From Tubiluchus corallicola (lineage: Eukaryota; Priapulida; Priapulimorpha; Priapulimorphida; Tubiluchidae), in assembly GCA_030141605.1 (NCBI GenBank), contig JAQGDQ010000089.1:124001-188000 (forward strand): 64,000 nucleotides of DNA, written 5' to 3'. Numbering within the stretch: position 1 is the first letter of the stretch; each line of letters opens with the position of its first letter. The translations under genes were made by a program, and so were the position numbers. Shown one piece after another: positions 22,478 to 33,325 of the stretch. The notes beneath the pieces were generated by a model that was given only the letters and a program-made list of their open reading frames with translations, had not been told where the DNA came from and did no database searches.

Positions 22478-25151
22478 TGCCTATTAAAAAATGAATAATA
22501 CTATTAAGAAGAGCGTTGCACGAATAACTTATGTAAATGCTGCACTTCTTAAAGTACTTTTGCAAGACTGGATTAAATGGCACCGTTGGTAGGGTGTACT
22601 TAGTGTGTGTGGTAGAGCCAAAAATTGTATCATTATAATAATCTTTTGGGTTCAGATGATGAACTGGCAAAGGTGTCTTGGCCAAGTTTGATTCATATAT
22701 ACTCTCTCAAGGAGGTAATTAATCAAGGGTAACAAGGCAGTATAATTTTTAAAATCTATTGAACCAACTGTTACTTGCCCTGAAACATCGCATAGAATGC
22801 TATAGATGTGCATTGTTTAAAAACACCTAAACTTTCCAAATGACTACAGAGCACTGCAGTTCAACACATTTTATTATTTAATAAGTCATACTGCTGATTT
22901 ATTCTAAAATGTAAGATGTCACCAAAATACAGATGGCGCACACGGTTATGTTATTATTATAACTATACATGCACCATGTATAGGGGCATACAGCAGGTCG
23001 TAGTAAGCAAGGACAGCTGCTCGACTAAATTCTGCAATCATTGCGATTCAAATTAAATAACAAAGACGACATTATGCCATTTTTTCGTTAAACCATAATT
23101 AAACTGCTATTTCATTTTCAACAGCATAGTTAGTAGTAAGTGAATGTAGGCATTCTAAGCGAGTTTTTTCTGAAGCAATTTAGATTTTAATTAATTAGTC
23201 TAGTCTTACGACAATTCAAGTGTCCATTTTGATAAATTTTGTGTTAACAATACCTAAAATTTAACGAAGTCCCCTAACCATTGCTGGTCATGCGTGTAAG
23301 CAGAGAGTCTTTTGCATTTATACATACCTAACAAAACCGTCACCTTTTAACGAAAGTCATAAATGCGTACAAATTTTAACACTTTTCTCTTACGTTTTGT
23401 GTACAAGGCTGCACAATTTAAAGAGCCATTTAAAGGGCGCAGTGTAGCGTGCGTTCATTCGTCAATTTTCAGCATAGAGCTAAACGGCGTCCAATAAGTA
23501 ATCATTTTACAATGCTCAGTAATTATCACCCGCCATCTGGGGTCCTTCTAAAGAAGTAGTGGCTAGAGTGATACAGTAATCTACAAATCAGTTCATCACT
23601 GACCTGTTGTAGAGAAGTGTACGCAGAAAGGTCGTAAGGTCATGTCAAGTAAACTAAAGCAGTAAACGGCTCATGAACTGTTTTAACGAGGTATGGTTTT
23701 CACATTGACGCCGGTAATTAGTGAATATCTATGACGGGTGTACAGCACTGTATTATGTTTTTTGCATATGTACTATAGTTAGTTTTAGCTACAGCCTATA
23801 TAGATATTAAATTTTTGCCATTCATTATTATAACTCATTTTAAGTTATTTTAACATTGTTTCAAGTGCAGATTCATTGCCTTTTAATATATTTATACAGT
23901 GTTGTTAGTGCGAGCTTATTTCTTGCTAGTGCGAAACGATAATTATTAATGCTGTTTGCAGCAGATTACATTGCATAAAACAATAGCAGATTATTTACAA
24001 TACTTATTGTACTCTAATATTTAATTTAAGTAAATGGAAACAAAGAAAACGTGGAAAGATTTTCTCTTTTAAATGTCATTCTTAAGTTTCATCTTACGTT
24101 TTATTTTAAATATATCCAGACCATATTCGAGTTAAACAATGTTGGCAACTGTGTTTTGCAAAAGTTAGTTTTTTTTTATGTAACAAATGTTTCGTTCCAT
24201 GTGGAGCATTCTCAATGTATATGACAATTAATATCCTAAAAATAAACATGCAATACTGTTACAAAATTTCAAAATAATACACTGTCATAGATTACATTAG
24301 TTTACTTGTCTCATTTCATATACATATAATTATACTATTTAATTACTCACAACTCATTTAATTGTATTGAGACGGGTGGCAAAAGATCATAATATATAAT
24401 AAAATCATATTAGTAGTTAAAAAATGAAAATAATTTTGACATTAAAAAATGTGTTACTTTTTGTTAGTATCTCATATCTATATCGTACAATACCTGAATA
24501 GTGAGCCTATTGTGCAATATAGCAAAAGATCCTGAATAACATGTATATAAGTATAACTGACACAAGCGATATATAATAAGTGACACACAGAGTATGCGTG
24601 GAACTACTTTAGCCAAATTAACGTTAAACTCCAACTTACCAGCAGTTGAAGTTTGTATTTTACGAGTTCAGTTCATTGTGAAATTTGGTAACAGTATTGC
24701 ATGTTTATTTTTAGGATACTAGTGGTCATTTACATTGTGAATGCTGTAAGTGGATTGCAATATCTGTTAAATAAAGAGTTTCTGTACTATTATGCCATGT
24801 TATTGATTGATTCATATGTTTGTGTTGGTATCTGTCAATCTATTCTCCGTGTAATTCTGTAGCTATGCATTGAAATTTCCATTTAACAAAATATGCCTGT
24901 AAAAATGTATTTATTATCAACATTGAAATTCTAGTTTGTATTAATCCTGCATTCAGTCAGCTTTGTTATTTATAAATTATTGGTGTGTGCGTCTGTGTAA
25001 CATGCATGCATCAGTCAACTTGTTATTTATGTAGCCCTATATCAGTGATACGTGTTAATATATTCAAATTTTATTTACATGCAGGTATTTAAACAATTCC
25101 CTGCAAATAGAGAGACATTTACTCGTATATACTTGATTTTAAATAGAGAAC

Positions 25152-25188
<37 letters not shown>

Positions 25189-25567
25189 GTAATAATGCCC
25201 GCTTTTATTAATGAATCAGTTTGTTTTACCAGTTTCTTTTTTTTCTTCTTGTCTATCAATATACTTGCTAACATTTGCTGTATCAGTATCAACAAAGAAA
25301 AAAGAAACTTTGGCATTAATTTGTTGCCTTTTCTTCTATTAAACTTGAGTTAAAAACTAATTATTTCATTAAATTCTTTTAATATTGTGTTGTCATTTAT
25401 GCTGCTAAATTGTATTTCCATAATGAAGAAACTAAATAAATCAAATCCAAACACATAAAAATACTGTAAACCGTGTAAGAAGTGCCTTAGTGGGGTAATG
25501 ACAATTGAAATTAAACCTAGCTGTACCTGAAGTTTTAGTCTTTTACAGAGATCGCCAAACAAGCATC
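22478..25567. promoter_or_regulatory. Divergent TDG/PLCXD intergenic region
   Basis: About 3.1 kb separate the two start codons, which point away from each other. It should hold both promoters and any 5' non-coding exons: a tract ending AATAG lies just upstream of the TDG ATG, and a CTTTTACAG lies at about 25540-25548, before the PLCXD ATG. No gene is recognised inside. It contains one ATT microsatellite (25154-25188). Confidence 0.45.
25154..25188. repeat. (TAA)n microsatellite, about 12 units
   Basis: A pure TAA run followed by AGTAATAAT. The same interrupted ending closes the array at 36543-36683. Confidence 0.95.
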
Positions 25568-27485
25568 ATGAACTGCCGTTCACCATCCCAAACTGTTGTT
25601 GATACAGAAAGGGCTGAGGCCACACTTCCTGATTACTCAGACTGGATGGGAAGGTCACCTCCTCATTTGCATGATGTTGCATTAAACGCCATAGCTTTGC
25701 CAGGTATGATATCAGAATATTAGTTGCAATACTGTAAGAAAAGTATCTGTTAAGGTTATGTACAAAAACAAAAAATCTAGTTATAAAAAGTTGAAGAAAC
25801 GTTACCACTACATTTTAGTTGAATATTATTGTACTATGTATGCAGACAAAAAAGAACAACATTGAAGAAATCAATAAACAGACCTTTTTGAGGAATTTTT
25901 ATAACAGAAAAGTACAATACAGCATTAAAGCATTAAGCAGCGAAAAATCAAATTTTGAAAACTGGCAAAAATTACAGAATACATCACTGAAAAGCACAAA
26001 ATATGCATAAAATAATGGGAAAATTTGTAGCAAATATGCTACATACATTTACAAAAGGCTGAGTAGAACAGTTTGCATACGTATGCAAATTTTGAACATA
26101 AAATAAGAGTACATAAGACATGGTAAACTTCAAAAAGCCAGGGGTAAATTGCCTGATTTTAATTACTGGATGATGCCACTCCTTATCTGTTCTGTTCTGT
26201 ACTCATGTTTTTAAAACACCACAAATGACCAAAGAAGTCTTTTTTTACTATATATTTGGTGTTTATTTTGCTCAAAGTACTGAAGGTAGCTGTTTCACAT
26301 TTTATACTCTGTGTTTTTCAGTGATGTATATTTTGTTATTACAGTAAACTTTTCATTTGCTGTCTTTTTTCATGTCTTTTGTTTTTATCCTTCAATGTTT
26401 TGTGAATTAGGATCTTTTATTATTATAGTACGACTAGAGCCAGAAATTGCCATGTTGCCGTGTTGAGAATTTTTCTAAGGGAGAATACATACACCTCCAT
26501 CTTAGAGGTTATCCTTGTTAATATGTTCCAGTCCTGCGGCATTCATCTACATTGAGTAGGCAATGCTATAAGTTACTAGTAGTCAAGTTGCTTGAGCTTA
26601 AGAGTCTTGAAGTGTATAAAAATTAAATTAACAAACTCCTCTTTTTCAGGAGCTCACGATGCTTTCACATACAGTCTGGATAAGTCGGGTGAAATTGGAC
26701 CAGATCTGTCACCCTTAATCCGTGCCTTAGTCCAAGCTACAGGTAAAATTGGCCGAAGCGTGCTGCAAAACTGGTCCACAGCGCAAGCATTGACTCTTTC
26801 ACAACAACTGGCGGCAGGTGTGAGATATTTTGATATTCGCTTAGCATCTAAAGGTGAGCCCGACCATGATCTGTATATTCTGCATGGTTTGTATGGTGTC
26901 CGCATCAATGACATCTTACTAGAGTTGCACAACTTTCTACTCAAACATCCCACTGAAATTGTGTTTCTAGATTTTAAGCTGTTTTACAAAGTCACAGCTA
27001 CAGAGCATGTTAGACTGTTGAAATTCATAGAAGAAATTTTTGGAGAGAGGCTCTGTCCACTACAGGAAGTGAAACATATCACTCTAAACAAATTGTGGGC
27101 TAATAGACAGCAACTGTTAGTCTTTTACCATGACAGTACTGCCAAAGCATTTTCAAGAATATGGTCAACTGACAGCATACTGTCTCCTTGGCCAAATGTG
27201 ACAAACTTGCGGAAACTTCTGCACATTTTGACAAAGAATTACCGTAGGAAAAGATGTGATAAGACATTTTACGTTACCCAAGGAGTGTTGACACCAACTG
27301 CGATCACGGTAATCATGCATCTTAGAGGCAGCTTGAGAGACATTTTTGCTACCAAAGTAAATCCAGGCATTGCCAAGTGGACAAAAGACAAAAAGGCGGC
27401 TTCGAACTTGTTAAATGTGATCATGACAGATTTTGTCGAAATTGGTGGTGTTATTGAGACCACACTTATACTTAATAAACATTGA
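25568..27485 (+). CDS. PLCXD: PI-PLC X domain-containing protein
   Basis: A single-domain relative of phosphoinositide-specific phospholipase C, consisting only of the X half of the catalytic barrel. In vertebrates these are small cytosolic or nuclear phosphodiesterases of uncertain physiological substrate. Two exons, 25568-25703 and 26650-27485, join in phase to 323 residues, close to the roughly 320 of PLCXD1-3. Both catalytic histidines are present: His48 in LPGAHDAFTY, a motif that spans the splice junction, and His124 in ILHGLYG. AGVRYFDIRL (101-110) and TEIVFLDFK are further family blocks. There is no Y domain, C2, PH or EF hand and no signal peptide. I started at the ATG at 25568 because a splice acceptor lies about 20 bp upstream. 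It is transcribed away from TDG. I cannot assign it to a vertebrate paralogue. Confidence 0.93.
27474..27479 (+). terminator. AATAAA overlapping the PLCXD stop region
   Basis: The last codons CTT AAT AAA CAT TGA contain a canonical polyadenylation hexamer four bases before the stop codon, with T-rich sequence following. If used, the 3' UTR would be only some 10-25 bases. Other signals downstream are possible. Confidence 0.35.
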
Positions 27486-29114
27486 CTCTTGATGGTATTC
27501 CACAGTTTTTGTTATATTCGATTACCAAACAGTGTTATTATGTACTACAAATTTTATGTTTAAAATGTAAAAAATGATAAAAATGATGCAAAAGTATTAA
27601 ACACAAAACTAATGTATTTCAATATATTATTGTTTTTATGAGTAAACTTATGTACAAACTTTTTATATTGTTATGTAGAAGCTTTATGCAAACTGTACAT
27701 ACAAAATCCCATTATAAAACAACTACTAGAAGCAAGGTGAATTGTAAAGACACAGCAAGTCAACTTACGGAATAACAAGGGTTGAGGTGTCTCCTGCATT
27801 GTTAGTGTTAGAGTAGCTGTCAAAAGGTGCACCTCAGTGACTTTAGACCTACCTCTCTAAATCTACCTCTCCATCTACTTTTGCACAAGTGCTAACAGCA
27901 TCATAGCTGTGTATTACTTGTATCATCTTGCTCTCGTTTTCGTTGTTCCTTTTCTGTTGTTATTGCTAAAGCAGCTAGCCTATTGTTGTTTACTCATCAA
28001 TCATTCTATGCTATACCACTGCTTATTAAGCAAGTTCTGGTATACCTGTCAACCTATTAAACCTTTAAATATAGCACTACATAGAACATTATTGCGCATT
28101 ACTGATGTGTTATTGTGGCCATTGTCGCTGTTGACACTGATGTTGGTGTTGTCAGTTAAAGTAAAACTAAACATGACATCTTGCAGATTTTGTAAGAAAA
28201 CATTTTGGAAAGCAACTCGTGATCCCAGGCATAAGTAGATAAACATAGCTGTGTTTTGGAATGTACTAAAGTCGAAACAATTTTTGAACTACTTGTACCA
28301 CGTACACTTTATAGAACATCACTCGAACATCACATTAAAAATTTATGGCTTTAATTATACCTGAATAACGTGATTGGACCAGGGTCATGATGGTCATCTA
28401 GTCCACTAAAAGTTTTTGCCCACAGAAAAACAATGTTTAAGCATCACAGTAGAAAAGAGAGTTTGCAATTTTACTAAGTTAAGTAACTGGTGACCTCAGA
28501 AGAATGTTACAGTTTATCCAAGGTCAAGGTCATCTACTAAAAAATATAATGTCTTTGTGCTTGTGCTTGTTTATAACAGTCAACACAAACGTGGGTAAAA
28601 AATTGCCAAAAAGTAATCACGTAAACTCCAAATCTACCATTTAGAAATATAATATCTTTATTCTGTGTAATACTTGTCATATATGCCACAATAATAACTG
28701 GAATATTTCTGGGAAACAGGGCCAAGCTTAAAAATCATCCAAAGGACAAAGGTCACCTAGAATATACAGGACGAGAAAATGCTGCAACACACAGGAGTGA
28801 TTCAGCAGTGTTTTTGACTTATTGCATCAAGTTTAAAATTGTTAGAGAATGTCGAAAATTAGATGTGCAATGCAGAAAACTAGAAGGTTCTCTTTTATTG
28901 CGTTAAAATAGAAAAAATTGCCACTAGCTGTTCCTACTGGAAGGTACATGTTTATTGACTGAGTAATGTCGCTGCTAGATTTTTGACATTTCACAGTTCC
29001 CATTCATGTTATACCCCAATTATTGGTCATCCACTTAGTTATTTTGTAACATTAATATTAAGATTATTATTAATTATGGAATAAACTTCCAATTATTGAA
29101 TCTTGACACCAAGC

Positions 29115-29222
29115 TTTGAAAAACAGGTAATGTAAAAAAAGTAGGAACACAGCTTGGATTTGAACCAGAGACCTGTTGCTTACAAAGCAGACGCCATAAC
29201 TGCTAGACTATACAATATCCCC
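29115..29222 (-). mobile_element. tRNA-derived SINE head, copy 1
   Basis: Read on the minus strand: an A-box-like TAGTCTAGCAGTTATGG, an anticodon arm GCTTTGTAAGC (Thr-like TGT), a B-box GGTTCAAATCC, then TGTGTTCC and a T-rich stretch. The acceptor stem does not pair, so it is a SINE and not a functional tRNA gene. Confidence 0.7.
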
Positions 29223-29384
29223 AGGGATCATTACAGCCCGAAGTTCATCCATTACAGCTGATCAACCAGTTTCAACATTTCTAATGTTAGATCGCTCACT
29301 AATAGACTGAAAGTAATTATATAAATTTTTCAAGCATTTCGTTATTTTTGTGCTTAAATTTCCTGTCAGAAACTAATTAACGAA

Positions 29385-29498
29385 TTTTGAAAGCAAAATT
29401 TAAAAAAACGGGAAATGTAAAAAAATTGTAACACAGCCTGGATTTGAACCAGGGACTACTGATTATTGTTACCATAAAGGCTAGATCATTATCCCCAG
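29385..29498 (-). mobile_element. tRNA-derived SINE head, copy 2
   Basis: Same layout and orientation as the copy 270 bp to the left: a decayed A-box, the B-box GGTTCAAATCC, then GCTGTGTTACAATTTTTTTA and ACATTTCCCG. The anticodon arm is disrupted. Confidence 0.7.
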
Positions 29499-30383
29499 CA
29501 AAAAAGTTCATCCCATAAGGGATGATTGTTTTGGACTCTCAAAACTACACATAGCCTTACTCAAATTAGCAGGGAACGTACCCCATAACCTTGAAACACG
29601 CATTCTCATGTCTAATCATCTCACTGTAATGTAGATGGTGTAAGTTTTAACTTTCTAAATGAACTAAAATGGCTTTTTTTCTGTTCACGTGGACGATGTA
29701 AATAAAAACTCGTACACTATGCATTTGATAATTGTTTATCACAAGTCCTGTGTTTTGAAAAAGGCCAAAGGCGATTATTGAACATGCCGTAATAGCGTAT
29801 TGATTATATTGATTATAAATGTGATGATGGTTTTTTGTAAAATTGCTGTCGTCTTTAATTAAAACAATCACAAACGCGCCTTGCATGAACGATATTATTA
29901 CCTGCTCAGGTTAGATTGTAGCCTACTGTCAACAGTGTTACCTGGCTGTTACCGTTAAACCCACACAAGCTGTTAATCAACATTGTATGTTTGACTTCTA
30001 CCTAGCAGCTACAAAGTACGAGCAGAACGGACATGCTGCGAGTCCAAAGGTCTTCACGGCGTCAGCCTTTCCCACTTGTAGGTTTCTCTTTATTAGTCGA
30101 TTTTGTGTAACACGGCAGACACTCCTCCCAGTAAACGCAGGTAACAAAAGGCAGGTGAGTTGTAGTTTTTTGTCACGTTGATGCAGATATGAAAAGTGTT
30201 TTGTGAATTCACATGTAATTGTTGTGTGCAGAAGAATAACGAATTTCAAATGAGTTCTTGTAAGTGTTTGTTAATGAGACTGCACAGCCTATAAGTGCGT
30301 ACTGTTTAACTATAGTAACTGTATACCTCTGGTGAGTCGAGCTATTACAAAGCGGCATTTACCATAAGTCCGGAATGCGTTAA

Positions 30384-30565
30384 GCGGCGTTTACCAGACA
30401 TCCGGAATGCGTTTTGCATATCCAGCTGCGTATAAAGTTATAACGATCCAGTAGGAATAGCTCCTGAAAAAATAACGCAAGTGTCATATGCGGGTTTATT
30501 GAAAATAATATAGTGATTTTTACGCAATGACGCATAACGCATTCCGGATGTCTGCTAAACGCCGC
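30384..30565. mobile_element. MITE with 30-bp TIRs flanked by TTAA
   Basis: 182 bp. The left TIR begins GCGGCGTTTACCAGACATCC and the right TIR is its inverted complement with 29 of 30 bases matching. TTAA borders both ends (30380-30383 and 30566-30569), the target duplication typical of piggyBac-type transposition. A diverged extra copy of the left TIR sits immediately upstream at 30352-30381. Confidence 0.85.
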
Positions 30566-30689
30566 TTAATAGCGAAATACCAGAATGTATGAAGAGTAAG
30601 ACAGTGTCGGCAATACTCCTTACGTCCTGTTCTAGTAGATATAATGTGGCTATGTGTATTGTGTAGGCTTACTGCACAAATCAGTGTTC

Positions 30690-30984
30690 CCCAGGCAGCA
30701 CAAAAAATCTTGCTACAGCGTTGTGACAATGTTTTGGTAAATATTAGGACAATATGGACTTACCACAACATTGTCACAATATGGAAAAAATAATGTCGAA
30801 AAATACTGGTACAATGTCGTGACAATATTCGTAACAATATCGTCATAACATTGTCACAATATGGAAAAAATATTGACAAAAAACATTGGTACAAGGTTAT
30901 GGCAAGTTAACATTTTTCATACTGTCCCAAGATTTGTAAAAAATATTATGAAAACACTGTGCCAATTTTGTCGTGCTGCCTGGG
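30690..30984. mobile_element. MITE with CCCAGGCAGCAC termini and internal repeats
   Basis: 295 bp bounded by CCCAGGCAGCACAAAAAAT and its near inverted complement. The interior is made of degenerate copies of ACATTGTCACAATATGG in both orientations. One about 29-bp block recurs with an 80-bp period (30763 and 30843). No target duplication is clear. Confidence 0.8.
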
Positions 30985-31459
30985 CCGTTTCCTAGTTGAT
31001 TAAATACTACATCTAGCCAGCTGAAAACTGAAAAGTACGATGATATTCAAATTCGGCATCTTTTACAAGGTTTTCACCGCCACTGCAGGATTCAATTCTT
31101 ATTATTAACTAGCTACCTACAGAACCACCATAAGTTGACTCTGACTTTTAGTCTGCAACTTTTAGGATGTACAAATGTAGAAATAAAACCAATTGCTCCA
31201 TAATGTTTCCTCAAATTATTTGATCAAAGAAATTTACGGCATATAAAAAGCAGAAAGTACAAGATACTATATTAATGTTCATGCACACGACGACTTAAAT
31301 CTTATTGCAACAAACCAAATTTTGATAAAATGGGGACTGACTGAATACAGCTACCAAAACCTTCAGGAATGATTTTTAGGTCATTTTAACAACGTTGTGG
31401 ACATTTTTATAAATTTTGCATTTTGGACCGCTTTCGGGACACTGAAAGGTCACAAAATG

Positions 31460-32050
31460 GTCTTAATAATAATTTATTATATATTTAAAATGCATTAAAA
31501 TTAAAAATGGACAAGTGCATTTTACATACTTAAAATATTAACACATAAATAGTACATACACAATAGGCTGTTACAAATAAAACTAAAACCGTAACACATG
31601 TATATAAAAATCAGCCGTAATTAAATCTATTAAATCCATAAATATTAAATTTCTAATTAATTAAAAAGGCTTCTTAATAAAATGAATAGTAAGTTTTAAG
31701 GAATGATTTGAACTTTTGAACATTACTGATTTTACGTGCACGAATTGATAAATCATTCCATAATTTTGGTGCTGCTACGTTAAAACTATGAGAACCATAT
31801 GTGACTAGATTATATCGCGGTACAACAAAGTGTTGATCAATTAATTGATCTAAGATTGCGATTGGGCAGGTATGGCTTCAAAATATCAGATATAAGTGGC
31901 CAAATATAGGAGGGCGCTAAATCATTCAGAGCTTTGAATGTTAATAAGAGAATTTTGTATTTTATTCTGAAAGAAACGGGCAACCAGTGCAATTACATGA
32001 GAACAGGAGTTATGTGATCATATTTACGAGTGCCTGTAATAATTCGGGCC
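31460..32050 (-). mobile_element. LINE 3' end nested in the foldback element
   Basis: Minus-strand translation gives LHWLPVSFRIKYKILLLTFK, ALNDLAPSYIWPLISDILKP and, after a small frameshift, VTYGSHSFNVAAPKLWNDLS followed by VQKFKSFLKTYYSFY and a stop near 31680. This is the standard C-terminal segment of CR1/L2-type reverse transcriptases. About 215 bp of AT-rich 3' UTR follow. It is truncated at its 5' side. Confidence 0.88.
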
Positions 32051-32890
32051 GAATTACTTCTACTTTTGAAGCTTATAACTACAAAACGTTCACAGATAGA
32101 CACTTGGGTACTATTAGTGACGAATAGGAACTTATATGTGATCTTTTATTTGGTAGTATGATTAGTGATCTTGGAACACACGAAATAGCCAAATTACGAC
32201 ATCGGTACCCTCTATCCATTTTGCAAAAATCAATAGTCTGTTCTATTAGCCGAAAAAAGGAGAACTGACTGGATACGGCTGCCAATCTTTCAGGAATGTT
32301 TATTTGCACCATTTTAACAGTCGTTTGGGCATTTCTATTAAATTTTTGCCGTTTGGCCCCGTCCCGGGACACTAACAGGTTGCGAAATTGTGCCTAGGAG
32401 TATGCACTTTGGAGACTTATAACTCCAAAACGCTCATAGATAGACACTTAGCTACTATTAGCAGAGATGAATAAGAAGTTATATGTGGGCTTTCACAAGG
32501 TAGTACGATTAGTAGTGACTCAGGAACACACGAAGTGGCCAAATTACGTCATTAGTACCCTCTAGCGATTTCACAAAATCAAATATTCAAAATCAAATAA
32601 TCAAAAATGTTACAAGAATGGGCAAAATCAGTAACTGATTACTAATAAACTACTGACATGAAAATTGTTTTAAACATTAAGTGACATCATATTATGACGT
32701 CATCTGTACCTTTATTACCGCTAATAATGACGTCATTAACCTTCTCGTTATAATGCAAAGGGAATCTGCATACGACTTACTTAATATCTCCGATCCAAGC
32801 AGCGACCCTTGCACAGTTAAGTGCAGTCCTAGTGTGCTTTTTTGCATGCACATCTTTTCTGCCAACTAACTTTGCAATTACATTTAATTA

Positions 32891-33325
32891 GAGTTTTGCA
32901 CGCAAATGACACCAAAGGCAGTGTTATCCAAATTGGTGTCCAATAATTCGCACTTTCCATCAATTTTCCAACCCCAGTATGCTGGTGATGGAGATTTTTG
33001 TTCAGGCTGTCGCTTGTCGCCCAAATACTGGCTAGATAAATAGAACGTTTTGTACGCTGGACTAGTGCATTCTGTGTAAGTTTCTAAGCTTTTGTTTTTC
33101 TTGCAAAATATTTTTTTTCGGGCATCATTTACACTAGCAAGATAGCGGACTTTGCCATAAAAAATACTGTGTATCTTTCAAGCTGCTGGAATTGTTCAGC
33201 AGAATTGTCTGTGCAAGGATTGGAAGCAATTTCAATACATTAGTAATTTGTGAGTGGCTGCTCCATGCTTCCCATGCTGATGCCTGGCCTCTGCCAAAAA
33301 AGCCGACACAGTGACGTACCATGTG
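32891..33325 (-). pseudogene. Decayed element-encoded protein inside the foldback element
   Basis: Two minus-strand frames joined by a frameshift near 33180. The upstream frame has HCVGFFGRGQASAWEAWSSH. The downstream frame has ASVNDARKKIFCKKNKSLE and SPSPAYWGWKIDGK, ending at a stop near 32891. I recognise the spacing of ASAWEAW, SVNDARK and PSPxxWGW from a protein repeatedly found with mobile elements in aquatic animals, sometimes followed by a cysteine-rich CXC segment; I cannot name the superfamily. There is no start codon in the downstream frame and no CXC segment here. Confidence 0.55.

Noticed and set aside
27909-28238. 109-codon plus-strand ORF rich in Leu
   Set aside because: Hydrophobic AT-rich translation without homology, promoter or splice evidence.
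29140-29215. Possible tRNA-Thr (TGT) gene on the minus strand
   Set aside because: The A and B boxes are present, but the acceptor stem does not pair and a second decayed copy with the same tail lies nearby, so it is a SINE.
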